Positions 1 through 6,280 of a stretch of 7,886 nt of DNA are shown one piece after another (the stretch's first letter is position 1; the number at the start of each line of letters is the position of its first letter). This stretch comes from Deltaproteobacteria bacterium (GTDB taxonomy: Bacteria; Desulfobacterota; Desulfobacteria; Desulfobacterales; JAFDCJ01). The stretch covers positions 1-7,886 of the forward strand of contig JAFDDW010000065.1 in NCBI GenBank assembly GCA_019310665.1. Direction: 5' to 3'. The translations under genes and the position numbers were made by a program. Below the pieces are notes generated by a model that was not told the DNA's origin, made no database searches, and worked only from the letters and a program-made list of their open reading frames with translations.

Positions 1-1143
1 GTAAATATTACCGGCAAAAACGATGGCAACAACTATCTTCTTAAAATAAGTGTTGCCAGCGCAGGAATAACCGGCTTCATGAAAAATCAGATCAAGCATT
101 TTGTCGTTTTTTTTCTGATCGCAGTGATTCTCCTGCGGATTTTAGGGTATTACTTTGCCCACAAGATTGCCGGTCCGATTGAAAACTTGTCTGAAATTTC
201 GGCCGAGGTTGCCAAAGGCGATCTTTCAAAAACAGTCCCGGTCACCACCAATGATGAAATTGGTGAATTATCGAAAAATTTCAACCACATGGTTGAAGGC
301 CTGCGCGAGTGGGAGCGGATCAAAATCGTTGAATTTGAGCTGGAAAAGGGTCAAAAGATACAAAGAGATTTTTTACCCAGCACCATCCCCCATTTCTCCG
401 ACTGGAATATCGCGACCTGCTTCTTTCCGGCCGGCAAAGTATCCGGTGATTTTTACGATGTGTTTAAGTTCCCCGATGGCAATGTCGGCCTGGTAATCGC
501 CGATGTGTGCGACAAAGGCGTCGGTTCAGCCCTTTATATGGCGCTGTTTCGCAGCCTGATTCGCGTTTTTGCCGAACAGGCTGCCTATTGCGACCCAACG
601 GCGATCAGCGAAATCGATCAGTCCTGCAGCCAGATAACCGCAGCGCCGTCTTCCGAAAATAAGGAGCTGATTCGCCTCAGGGCCGTGCCGTTTACCAACA
701 ACTACATCGCCAAGACTCACGGGGACGAATGCATGTTTGCAACCCTGTTTTTTGGGGTGCTGAATCCCGAAACCGGACAGCTTTATTACATCAATGCCGG
801 TCACGAGCCGCTTTATCTCCTTGACTCAAACGGTGTAAAAAAAGCCCTCGATCCCACAGGACCGGCCGTCGGGATGTGGCCCAACTCCGCTTATGATATC
901 GGCCAGATACAATTTGAGCAGGGGGATACGCTGATCGGATATACCGACGGCGTTACCGAAGCCCGTTCGCCCGAGGATGAACTCTTTAGCCGCAGTCGGC
1001 TCAGATCACTGATCGAGCAGCCCTTTGATTCCGCAAGCGAATTGCTGGACGGGATCAAAACCAGCTTGTTTTCGTTCATCGATATTGCCCCTAGAGGCGA
1101 CGATGTGACTATGCTGGCGGTTCAGCGGGCGGGCAACTCCTAG
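1..1143 (+). CDS. HAMP-domain SpoIIE/PP2C serine phosphatase (RsbU-like), 5' partial
   Basis: The frame is open from base 1, so the gene starts outside the window and the ATG at 79 is almost certainly internal. The first ~33 residues look like the end of an extracytoplasmic sensor region. A hydrophobic membrane segment (about 103-165) follows, then a HAMP linker (about 148-305, with the typical GPI and DEIGEL features). The rest is a SpoIIE-type PP2C phosphatase. Seen motifs are SGDFYD (442-459), DVCDKG (from 502), FATLFFGVL followed by NAGHEP, TDGVTEAR (Asp at 946) and GDDVTML (Asp at 1099 and 1102); the acidic residues are the usual Mn/Mg ligands. Members of this family dephosphorylate a STAS-type anti-anti-sigma protein in partner-switching pathways. 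No STAS or RsbW-like kinase gene lies downstream here, so the target is unknown. The stop is TAG at 1141-1143. Confidence 0.93.
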   Translation, partial: VNITGKNDGNNYLLKISVASAGITGFMKNQIKHFVVFFLIAVILLRILGYYFAHKIAGPIENLSEISAEVAKGDLSKTVPVTTNDEIGELSKNFNHMVEGLREWERIKIVEFELEKGQKIQRDFLPSTIPHFSDWNIATCFFPAGKVSGDFYDVFKFPDGNVGLVIADVCDKGVGSALYMALFRSLIRVFAEQAAYCDPTAISEIDQSCSQITAAPSSENKELIRLRAVPFTNNYIAKTHGDECMFATLFFGVLNPETGQLYYINAGHEPLYLLDSNGVKKALDPTGPAVGMWPNSAYDIGQIQFEQGDTLIGYTDGVTEARSPEDELFSRSRLRSLIEQPFDSASELLDGIKTSLFSFIDIAPRGDDVTMLAVQRAGNS

Positions 1144-1223
1144 TGTGTCATGTCCCATAAATATACTAAAGAAGTCGTATAGTATCTCTAAGTGCAATTG
1201 ATTAATTTTCTCAAAGGAAAGGA

Positions 1224-1322
1224 ATGAAGATGGCAACCAAAAGTCAGCTTTTGACTACCGGCGAATGGATGATCGATGCGGCCAGCCTTGATACGCCGCA
1301 CATTAAGCGATTGGTAAGATAA
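1224..1322 (+). CDS. possible short ORF, 32 codons, unrecognised
   Basis: A purine-rich Shine-Dalgarno-like stretch (AAAGGAAAGGA) lies directly before ATG at 1224. The second ATG at 1230 is better spaced from it and would give a 30-residue peptide beginning MATKSQ. The frame ends at TAA 1320-1322, and a strong terminator hairpin begins about 30 bp later, so a short transcript with this ORF is plausible. The peptide has no signal sequence or membrane segment and I do not recognise it. It could be a real small protein, a leader peptide, or the surviving 5' end of a deleted gene. Only the ribosome-binding site and the terminator support it. Confidence 0.35.
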   Translation: MKMATKSQLLTTGEWMIDAASLDTPHIKRLVR

Positions 1323-1354
1323 CAAACCGCGATTTCCGGCTGTAATACTAATGA

Positions 1355-1398
1355 AAATTAAAGCGGCAGAATGAAGGTCGATTCTGCCGCTTTAATTT
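1355..1398 (+). terminator. rho-independent terminator, 18-bp perfect stem
   Basis: The arms 1355-1372 and 1381-1398 are perfect reverse complements (AAATTAAAGCGGCAGAAT) around the 8-nt loop GAAGGTCG. The GC-rich core has an A-rich left flank and a T-rich right flank, so it could stop transcription in both directions. It would terminate the phosphatase or short-ORF transcript and insulate the MFS gene. Confidence 0.85.
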
Positions 1399-1551
1399 AG
1401 GGCTGGCTTCCCAATATGCCGTTATTTTCACACGGGGTTGCTTATCCCTTAGAATACTATCGGAAGCGGCCGGGAAAAGATGCACGGACACTCGAGAAGC
1501 CAACAAACTATATTTCTCACAACTGATCAAATGACATAATTTGGCGTCCTT

Positions 1552-2793
1552 ATGCCTCCATCTCTCGCTCTCGGAAAAAATTTACGGGTCTTCATCCCTT
1601 TCGCCCTGGGCTATTTTCTATCCTACCTTTATCGGGTGGTCAATGCGGTGCTGGCTCCGGATCTGGCATCGGAGTTGGGCATCGGTCCCTCGGAGCTGGG
1701 CCTTCTCACCGCCGCCTACTTTATTACGTTTGCGGCCTTCCAGTTGCCCCTCGGTGTGCTGCTGGATCGTTTCGGCCCCCGCAAAATTGAATCGTTTCTC
1801 CTCATTTTTGCCGCCGCCGGGGCATTTGTTTTTTCCAGAGCCGAAAGCGTATCCGGGCTGGTAATCGGGCGGGCATTGATCGGCTTTGGTGTATCGGCCT
1901 GTCTGATGGCCGCCTTTAAAGCATTTGTGCTGTGGTTTCGCCGAGAGCGATTGCCCCTGATTAACGGCATTCAGATGGCCGCCGGCGGATTTGGCGCCCT
2001 TACCGCCACTGCTCCGATGGAAGCGGCTTTAGGGGTTACAGACTGGCGCGGTGTGTTTTTTATCTTATCCATCATCACCCTGGCCGTGGCGGCCGCTGTT
2101 TTTTTTGTCGTCCCGGAAAAAGAGATGGAACAAAACGGTGATAGCATTAAAGAGCAGATTCAGGGAATTATTCAGGTCTTCTCAAGCCTGACATTCTGGC
2201 GCATTGCGCCGTTGACCGTCATGTCCCAGGCGGCCTTTCTGGCCATTCAGGGCCTTTGGTCCGGTCCCTGGCTGCGCGATGTGGCCGGAATGGAGCGCGA
2301 TATGATCGCCCAGGTACTCCTGATGATTGCGGCGGCCATGGTGGGCGGTTTTATCCTGATGGGCGCTGTAGCAGAGAGATTGAGCCGCTTGGGAATAAAA
2401 CCGATCGTTATCGCGGCAGCGGGCATGACCGCCTTCATGATCACCCAGGGGTTGCTTATCCTGGAGGCAACCTCGTGGTCGCGCACCCTGTGGGTGCTGT
2501 TTGGAATTTTCGGCACCACCGGGATTATTCCCTATGCGGTGTTGTCCCAGAGTTTCCCATTGCATTTATCCGGCCGGGTCAATACCGGCGTCAATCTGCT
2601 GGTGTTCATTGCCGCCTTTTCCGCCCAATGGGGTATCGGGGCCATCATCAATCTGTGGCCGGGCACCGCCGCAGGCGGATATGCGCCCGCCGGCTATCAG
2701 GCAGGATTTGCGATGATGCTCTGTTTGCAGGTCATTGCCCTGCTGTGGTTTGTGGCCGCGAGCATCCGCATGGACCGCAACAAGACCTATTGA
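1552..2793 (+). CDS. major facilitator superfamily (MFS) transporter
   Basis: The 413-residue protein is highly hydrophobic throughout and has the length and spacing of a 12-helix MFS permease. The conserved cytoplasmic motif A between helices 2 and 3 is visible as GVLLDRFGPRK (residues 68-78). A second basic loop (WFRRERLP) follows helix 4, in the usual place, and a charged hydrophilic linker around residues 186-205 separates the two six-helix halves. It is a secondary transporter of the inner membrane; the substrate cannot be read from the sequence. ATG 1552 is the only start after an in-frame TAA twelve bases upstream (1540-1542), yet there is no Shine-Dalgarno before it, so initiation may be weak or leaderless. 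It stands alone behind a terminator and ends 6 bp from the convergent gene. Confidence 0.9.
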   Translation: MPPSLALGKNLRVFIPFALGYFLSYLYRVVNAVLAPDLASELGIGPSELGLLTAAYFITFAAFQLPLGVLLDRFGPRKIESFLLIFAAAGAFVFSRAESVSGLVIGRALIGFGVSACLMAAFKAFVLWFRRERLPLINGIQMAAGGFGALTATAPMEAALGVTDWRGVFFILSIITLAVAAAVFFVVPEKEMEQNGDSIKEQIQGIIQVFSSLTFWRIAPLTVMSQAAFLAIQGLWSGPWLRDVAGMERDMIAQVLLMIAAAMVGGFILMGAVAERLSRLGIKPIVIAAAGMTAFMITQGLLILEATSWSRTLWVLFGIFGTTGIIPYAVLSQSFPLHLSGRVNTGVNLLVFIAAFSAQWGIGAIINLWPGTAAGGYAPAGYQAGFAMMLCLQVIALLWFVAASIRMDRNKTY

Positions 2794-2799
2794 TGTATC

Positions 2800-3030
2800 C
2801 TATTCCACCTTGATTTTAGTCATCTTTTTCTCGGCCTTGCCGGAACGCATTTTTTCAAGGTGGTCAATGCGCGCATCCAGGAGCGATCGGATGCCTTTCA
2901 TAAATTCAAGTCTCGATTGGGTCATGTGCCCAAAAAACGGGGACTTTTTCCCGAAGGCTTGCTCGAGATCCTCGAAAAAACTGCCCACGGGACAACCAGT
3001 CGTCTTCTGCTCACTCTTTTTCTCGGCCAT
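2800..3030 (-). CDS. small charged helical protein, coupled to the ArsA-like ATPase
   Basis: This 76-residue protein begins MAEKKSEQ. I chose ATG at 3030-3028 because AGGAG lies 6 nt before it; the alternative ATG at 3036 would touch the Shine-Dalgarno directly. The N-terminus and C-terminus are lysine-rich. The middle (FFEDLEQAF, then SRLEFMKGIRSLLDARIDHLEKM) is predicted to be amphipathic helix and possibly coiled coil. There is one cysteine (GCPVG) and no signal peptide. It starts 20 bp inside the end of the ATPase gene, and its ribosome-binding site lies within that gene, so translational coupling is likely. I recognise no family with certainty. The context suggests a partner or client adaptor of the ATPase, which is inference only. 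Confidence 0.75.
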   Translation of the reverse strand: MAEKKSEQKTTGCPVGSFFEDLEQAFGKKSPFFGHMTQSRLEFMKGIRSLLDARIDHLEKMRSGKAEKKMTKIKVE

Positions 3031-4216
3031 GATCATCTCCTTTAAAAACGACGTTTAAATATTCGCCTTCCATTTTTGCGGTTACTGTGTTTAAAGATGC
3101 CACCTGTCTGGGAAGCAATATATGCCGTTTAAATCCTCCGATGCGGATCACCAGCTCTTCATACATCTTGCTGAGCTCCACATCCTTTTTGGAAACAAAG
3201 GGAAGCTTCAGTTTGAGGCGGTAATTGCTCTTTTCTTTGATCAACTGATAGGGCTCCTCCTTATAAAAGCGTTCCAGTGGGTTGCGGTCGGCATAGATCT
3301 GATCAGCTAAGTCCCGCAGATAGTCGTAGCCGATGATTTCACCGGAAAACAGATTCACCGGGAATATGGGCACCGGATTGAAGAATTCGGCGGCTTCCGC
3401 TAAATTACGCTGCTGGCCTTTCAGCCAGTTACTGAAATAGCTGTCTGTGACAGTCTCGGGCAGGATGCGGTTCATAATGATTGCATCGATGTTCATTTTG
3501 TACAAGCAAAAATACATAAAGGCCCTCTGGGTTTCTTTTAAAACTACTTTTTCAGGATTGGTCACCAGGCGTACCGTGGTAATTTCCGGGTCCACCAGTA
3601 CCTGATCCACCCCTTTGAGCTTTTCAAATAAATCTTCAATGGCTTGAAAATAGTTATCGTCCGGCAGGGGTATATCCGTCACCCGCTTGGCCAGCGGGCG
3701 CACATATTTGGCAACGGTCCTTTCCCATTTGAATATCTTCTTCATGTACCAGTCCAGGGTGGTGGGTATACTGATGAACCGGAGAGATTCCCCGGTGGGT
3801 GCACAATCCAGCAGAATCACGTCATAGGTTTTTTCACGGACGTATTTGTTGATGTACAGCAGGAGGCTGACTTCTTCCATCCCGGGAAAAACGGCCAATT
3901 CTTCCGCAAGAACTTCATCCAATCCGCTCATGTTCAGCAAACCGGAAAAATACATGTGAATCTCACCCCAGTAGCGCTGGATCTCTTCCTGGATATCCAG
4001 CTCCTGGATCCATAAATTATCACTCACCCCGATCGGCTGTCCTTTGTTTTTATCGAGCAACCCTCTATCGAGGTCGAAAATATCCGCCAGACTGTGAGCG
4101 ACATCCAGCGACATCACCACTGTTTTGTGACCCATTTGAGCGACCTTGATTCCGGTGGCCGCCGACACCGATGTTTTACCCACCCCGCCCTTTCCGGCAA
4201 AAAAGATTATCCTCAA
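3011..4216 (-). CDS. ArsA/Get3-family ATPase with C-terminal HSP20-like domain (Get3d-like)
   Basis: This is a 401-residue single-domain ArsA/Get3-type P-loop ATPase. Walker A is GKGGVGKTS (residues 8-16, a deviant P-loop with the signature lysine). Switch I is DVAHSLADIF (38-47) and switch II is DCAPTGESLRF (137-147). Residues ~331-392 (LKLPFVSKKDVEL, then IRIGGFKRHILLP) match the alpha-crystallin/HSP20-like domain that ends many bacterial ArsA homologues and the Get3d group. I see no Get3 CxxC motif, no tandem ATPase half and no metal-site cysteine cluster. A targeting or chaperone-like role is therefore more likely than arsenite export, and no ars genes are nearby. Start: TTG at 4216 has GGAG 6 nt upstream and gives the typical MRIIFF N-terminus. 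TTG at 4228 would add four residues but has no Shine-Dalgarno. Confidence 0.9.
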   Translation of the reverse strand: MRIIFFAGKGGVGKTSVSAATGIKVAQMGHKTVVMSLDVAHSLADIFDLDRGLLDKNKGQPIGVSDNLWIQELDIQEEIQRYWGEIHMYFSGLLNMSGLDEVLAEELAVFPGMEEVSLLLYINKYVREKTYDVILLDCAPTGESLRFISIPTTLDWYMKKIFKWERTVAKYVRPLAKRVTDIPLPDDNYFQAIEDLFEKLKGVDQVLVDPEITTVRLVTNPEKVVLKETQRAFMYFCLYKMNIDAIIMNRILPETVTDSYFSNWLKGQQRNLAEAAEFFNPVPIFPVNLFSGEIIGYDYLRDLADQIYADRNPLERFYKEEPYQLIKEKSNYRLKLKLPFVSKKDVELSKMYEELVIRIGGFKRHILLPRQVASLNTVTAKMEGEYLNVVFKGDDHGREKE

Positions 4217-4226
4217 AATTGGCTCC
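4217..4226 (-). promoter_or_regulatory. Shine-Dalgarno deciding the TTG start of the ArsA-like gene
   Basis: On the minus strand GGAG (4226-4223) is followed by a 6-nt spacer (CCAATT) and TTG at 4216. The longer reading begins at TTG 4228, overlaps this GGAG and has only AT-rich sequence upstream. No in-frame ATG exists before an upstream stop codon. Confidence 0.6.
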
Positions 4227-4285
4227 AATGATTGTGCTATATTTTAGTAAAAATGCTAATTACAGGCTTTGAGCTTTTCATAATG

Positions 4286-4316
4286 CAAAAATCCGAAATC
4301 CGAATTTATCGGAATT
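4286..4316 (-). terminator. weak terminator-like hairpin after the 90-residue ORF
   Basis: Reading the minus strand just past the stop of the 90-residue gene, TCCGA (4313-4309) pairs with TCGGA (4303-4299) around a 5-nt loop. The T-rich TTTCGGATTTTTG follows. The stem is short, so this is tentative. The repeated TTCGGAT words here may instead be simple intergenic repetition. Confidence 0.3.
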
Positions 4317-4588
4317 TAGGGTAGTCCCAAATAATGCTCCATCCTCTCCTTCCACAACTCATGATCCATCACACACACATCGCCGCCATCATCGCGGGTC
4401 GCCACAACCGTTCCAAAATCTTCAGGCGCAAATTCTGAGCAGCTGTCTCCGGACCAACTTGCAAACACCGGGTCAACTGAAATAAACGTTTCCATCCACT
4501 GGGGGGACACCTCAACGCTGCAGTCTCTATCCGGCAGCACAATCAGGTCCCTTTCTTTTTTACTGTCGTGTACAAAATAAGCGATCAT
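4316..4588 (-). CDS. hypothetical 90-residue acidic protein
   Basis: The start ATG at 4588 is preceded by AGGAGG with a 4-nt spacer, an excellent Shine-Dalgarno that makes this a credible gene despite its size. The protein begins MIAYFVHDSK. It is rich in Asp and Glu, has four Trp-containing segments (SPQWME, FASWSG, ELWKER among them) and three cysteines, and has no signal peptide or membrane helix. It reads as a small soluble cytoplasmic domain. I do not recognise the family. It is transcribed in the same direction as the ArsA-like gene, 87 bp or more upstream of it, with a weak terminator between, so co-transcription is uncertain. Its upstream region is replaced by the 165-bp foldback element, which ends 2 nt from the Shine-Dalgarno. 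Confidence 0.7.
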   Translation of the reverse strand: MIAYFVHDSKKERDLIVLPDRDCSVEVSPQWMETFISVDPVFASWSGDSCSEFAPEDFGTVVATRDDGGDVCVMDHELWKERMEHYLGLP

Positions 4589-4600
4589 TTTACCTCCTGT

Positions 4601-4765
4601 CTAATTACTCCGCCCTAAAAAATAGCACATTTAGGGTTGCAAATTGTTATTTGAAAACTGAAGTAAGTTGTTAGATCGAACTTCTAAATAGTTTCTTCAA
4701 TTTTCAAAGAACAAATTTATTATACCCAACCCTGTTATGGCTATTTTTCAGGGCGGAGTAATTAG
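4601..4765. mobile_element. 165-bp foldback element with 25-bp terminal inverted repeats (MITE-like)
   Basis: The left end 4601-4625 and right end 4741-4765 are reverse complements at 24 of 25 positions (core GGGCGGAGTAATTAG). The interior is also palindromic. AGGGTTG (4633-4639) pairs with CAACCCT (4727-4733). The stretch 4641-4666 pairs imperfectly with 4692-4718. TTAGA (4671-4675) pairs with TCTAA (4683-4687) around a TCGAACT loop. The whole unit could fold into one long hairpin. It has no coding capacity. The ends contain TAATTA, so a TA target duplication is possible, but no other direct repeat flanks it. This suits a non-autonomous MITE mobilised in trans, although a structured leader of the adjacent minus-strand gene is the alternative. 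Confidence 0.7.
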
Positions 4766-4893
4766 AACTTATATTAAGATAATATAAAGCAGCTTTTATC
4801 ATATTTCGAGCGGAATTTAAAAATAATCTGAGTACAGACCTCGTTGAATAGTTTACTGGAATAAGAATTAGCGGTTCGGATTTGATGTCAACC

Positions 4894-4924
4894 CTGAACC
4901 TCTGAACCTTGAACCCCTGAACGG
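4894..4924. repeat. short tandem repeat of CTGAACCT-type units
   Basis: Four consecutive units are seen: CTGAACCT (4894), CTGAACCT (4902), TGAACCC (4910) and CTGAACGG (4917). The first two are identical and the others degenerate. This is a simple intergenic repeat with no evident function. Confidence 0.6.
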
Positions 4925-4971
4925 TTAAAAAAAGAACACCTATTTCAAGTTGATTTAAGTTCTCAGATATG

Positions 4972-5020
4972 CAAATAAATATAACCCCGACGTCATGAAG
5001 GCGCCGGGGTTATTTATTTG
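4972..5020 (+). terminator. terminator-like hairpin in the aminotransferase leader
   Basis: CAAATAAAT (4972-4980) pairs with ATTTATTTG (5012-5020), and the inner AACCCCG-a-CG pairs with CG-c-CGGGGTT, with one mismatch and a two-base bulge. The loop is TCATGAAGG. The GC core is followed by a T-rich tract, the form of an intrinsic terminator, and the A-rich left side would let it act on the other strand too. It ends only 11 bp before the Shine-Dalgarno of the downstream gene. It is therefore either a terminator of unseen upstream transcription or an attenuator-like leader structure. Confidence 0.7.
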
Positions 5021-5031
5021 TTAAAAATATA

Positions 5032-5038
5032 AGGAGGG
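5032..5038 (+). promoter_or_regulatory. strong Shine-Dalgarno of the aminotransferase
   Basis: AGGAGGG lies 4 nt before ATG 5043 and fixes the start. It is close to the end of the leader hairpin, so folding could influence access to it. Confidence 0.8.
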
Positions 5039-5042
5039 CATC

Positions 5043-6212
5043 ATGCCGATCGCGGACAAAATGGTCAAAATGGTTGACGGGATGGCAATGGTCAAAAAGA
5101 TGTTCGAGGAAGGCGCCCGGCTTAGAGCCAAACACGGCCAGGAAAACGTCTTTGATTTTTCTCTGGGCAATCCCGATGTCCCGCCGCCGCCTGAATTCAA
5201 GAAGGTGCTCAGGGAATTGGTCAACAGCGAAACATTGAACCACGGCTACACGCCCAACCCGGGCCATCCCCAGGTACGTCAGGCCGTGGCCCAATATCTA
5301 AGCGGTGAGCATGACATTGAACTGACACCGGATTTAATCTTGATGACCGTCGGGGCCGCCGGCGCCTTGAACGCCGTTTTCGGTGCACTGGTAAATCCCG
5401 GTGAAGAGATATTGACCCCTTCACCCTATTTTATCGGCTATGATCATTATGCCTTTATGGCCAATGCTGTCCTTAAAACCGCACCGACAGACAGTAATTT
5501 TCATCTGGATACCGCCGCAATCGAAGCCGCTATCACCGAAAAAACCCGGGTGATGCTGATTAATTCACCGAATAACCCCACCGGCGCCGTGTATTCGGCG
5601 GAGGAGCTGGCCGATCTGGCCCAGGTGTTGGATCGGGCCAGCCAGAAATTCGGCCGAAGGATATATCTTGTTTCGGATGAACCCTACCGCAAAATCATCT
5701 ATGAGGGCAGTGTCCCATCGGTGTTTCAGGCCTATCCCCACAGCATCGTGGTAAGCTCTTATTCCAAAGAGCTGTCATTGGCCGGCGAGCGCATCGGATA
5801 CCTCGCGGTGCATCCCGATGCAGAAGATGCGGGACTCGTCTCCGGCGCAGCCATCGTGGTCAACACGATGCTCTGCGTGAATGCCCCCAATATGCTGCAA
5901 CTGGCCGTTGCCCGACTGCAGGGGATTACCGTGGATGTCTCAATCTACAAACGACGCCGGGATATGTTCTGTCAGGGTCTGGCCGATGCCGGTTATGAAT
6001 TCAACATCCCGCAAGGCGCATTTTACCTGTTCCCCAAAAGCCCGATTCCTGATGACGTCAAATTCTTGAGTATCCTGAAAGATGAACTCATTCTGGCGGT
6101 GCCGGGTGTGGGCTTCGGCGCACCGGGATATTTCCGCCTGTCCTATGCTGTCCCTGATGCAACGATTACGGGCTCTTTCGAAGGATTCAAGCGGGCTCGC
6201 GAGAGGATATAA
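5043..6212 (+). CDS. PLP-dependent class I/II aminotransferase
   Basis: The 389-residue length and all fold-type I signatures fit the aspartate/aromatic aminotransferase superfamily. Seen are NNPTG (residues 177-181), the SDEPY motif with PLP-ring-binding Asp212 and Tyr215, the Schiff-base lysine in SYSKELSLAGERIGY (Lys242), and the substrate-carboxylate arginine in FRLSYA (Arg365). The N-terminal part has the usual SLGNPD and the GYTPNPGHPQVRQAVA region. It is a soluble cytoplasmic enzyme that transfers an amino group between an amino acid and a 2-oxo acid. The precise substrate (aspartate, alanine or another) cannot be told from sequence alone and there is no biosynthetic neighbour. It is a single-gene unit with a strong Shine-Dalgarno and a hairpin in its leader, and it converges on the AAA ATPase gene with a 68-bp gap. 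Confidence 0.95.
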   Translation: MPIADKMVKMVDGMAMVKKMFEEGARLRAKHGQENVFDFSLGNPDVPPPPEFKKVLRELVNSETLNHGYTPNPGHPQVRQAVAQYLSGEHDIELTPDLILMTVGAAGALNAVFGALVNPGEEILTPSPYFIGYDHYAFMANAVLKTAPTDSNFHLDTAAIEAAITEKTRVMLINSPNNPTGAVYSAEELADLAQVLDRASQKFGRRIYLVSDEPYRKIIYEGSVPSVFQAYPHSIVVSSYSKELSLAGERIGYLAVHPDAEDAGLVSGAAIVVNTMLCVNAPNMLQLAVARLQGITVDVSIYKRRRDMFCQGLADAGYEFNIPQGAFYLFPKSPIPDDVKFLSILKDELILAVPGVGFGAPGYFRLSYAVPDATITGSFEGFKRARERI

Positions 6213-6280
6213 AGCGGTTAAATTAGTTCGGAATCAGTCCAGCATTGATCCGTATATAGATATCAAACTCTTCCAGCTTC

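Larger units (their letters stand above)
1144..1551. other. 408-bp intergenic region
   Basis: This gap between the phosphatase and the MFS gene holds a possible 32-codon ORF (1224-1322), a strong terminator hairpin (1355-1398) and a weak AT-only 6-bp inverted repeat (ATACTA at 1163, TAGTAT at 1180). From 1400 to 1551 I see no gene and no convincing promoter. A CATAAT box at 1535-1540 has no matching -35 element. Confidence 0.6.
4766..5042. other. intergenic region upstream of the aminotransferase
   Basis: This is AT-rich non-coding DNA between the foldback element and the aminotransferase. It holds short tandem repeats (4894-4924) and a terminator-like hairpin (4972-5020). Together with the element, the gap from 4589 to 5042 has no gene. 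A promoter for the aminotransferase must lie here. The best candidate is TTGATT at 4950 with a poor AAATAA box 17 bp later, which I do not consider convincing. Confidence 0.5.

Noticed and set aside
526..804. 92-codon minus-strand ORF opposite the SpoIIE domain
   Set aside because: It is antisense to conserved catalytic motifs and has no supporting start signals.
1438..1463. possible promoter (TTGCTT with a TACTAT box) before the MFS gene
   Set aside because: The spacing is only about 11 bp, too short for a sigma70 promoter.
2182..2565. 127-codon minus-strand ORF opposite the MFS gene
   Set aside because: It is His- and Gln-rich low-complexity translation typical of an antisense shadow of a hydrophobic gene.
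2256..2813. 185-codon plus-strand ORF overlapping the MFS gene
   Set aside because: It lies almost entirely within the MFS gene in another frame; its product is rich in Arg, Gly and Pro with no domain, while the MFS frame has clear membrane helices and motif A.
3644..4015. 123-codon plus-strand ORF opposite the ArsA-like gene
   Set aside because: It is antisense to a well-supported ATPase gene, has no ribosome-binding site and no recognisable domain.
3011..4216. arsenite-pump ATPase of an ars operon
   Set aside because: There is a single ATPase half, no metal-site cysteine cluster, a C-terminal HSP20-like domain, and no arsB, arsC, arsD or arsR nearby.
4894..4924. possible CRISPR-like array
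   Set aside because: The units are 7-8 bp and contiguous, without spacers, so this is only a simple tandem repeat.
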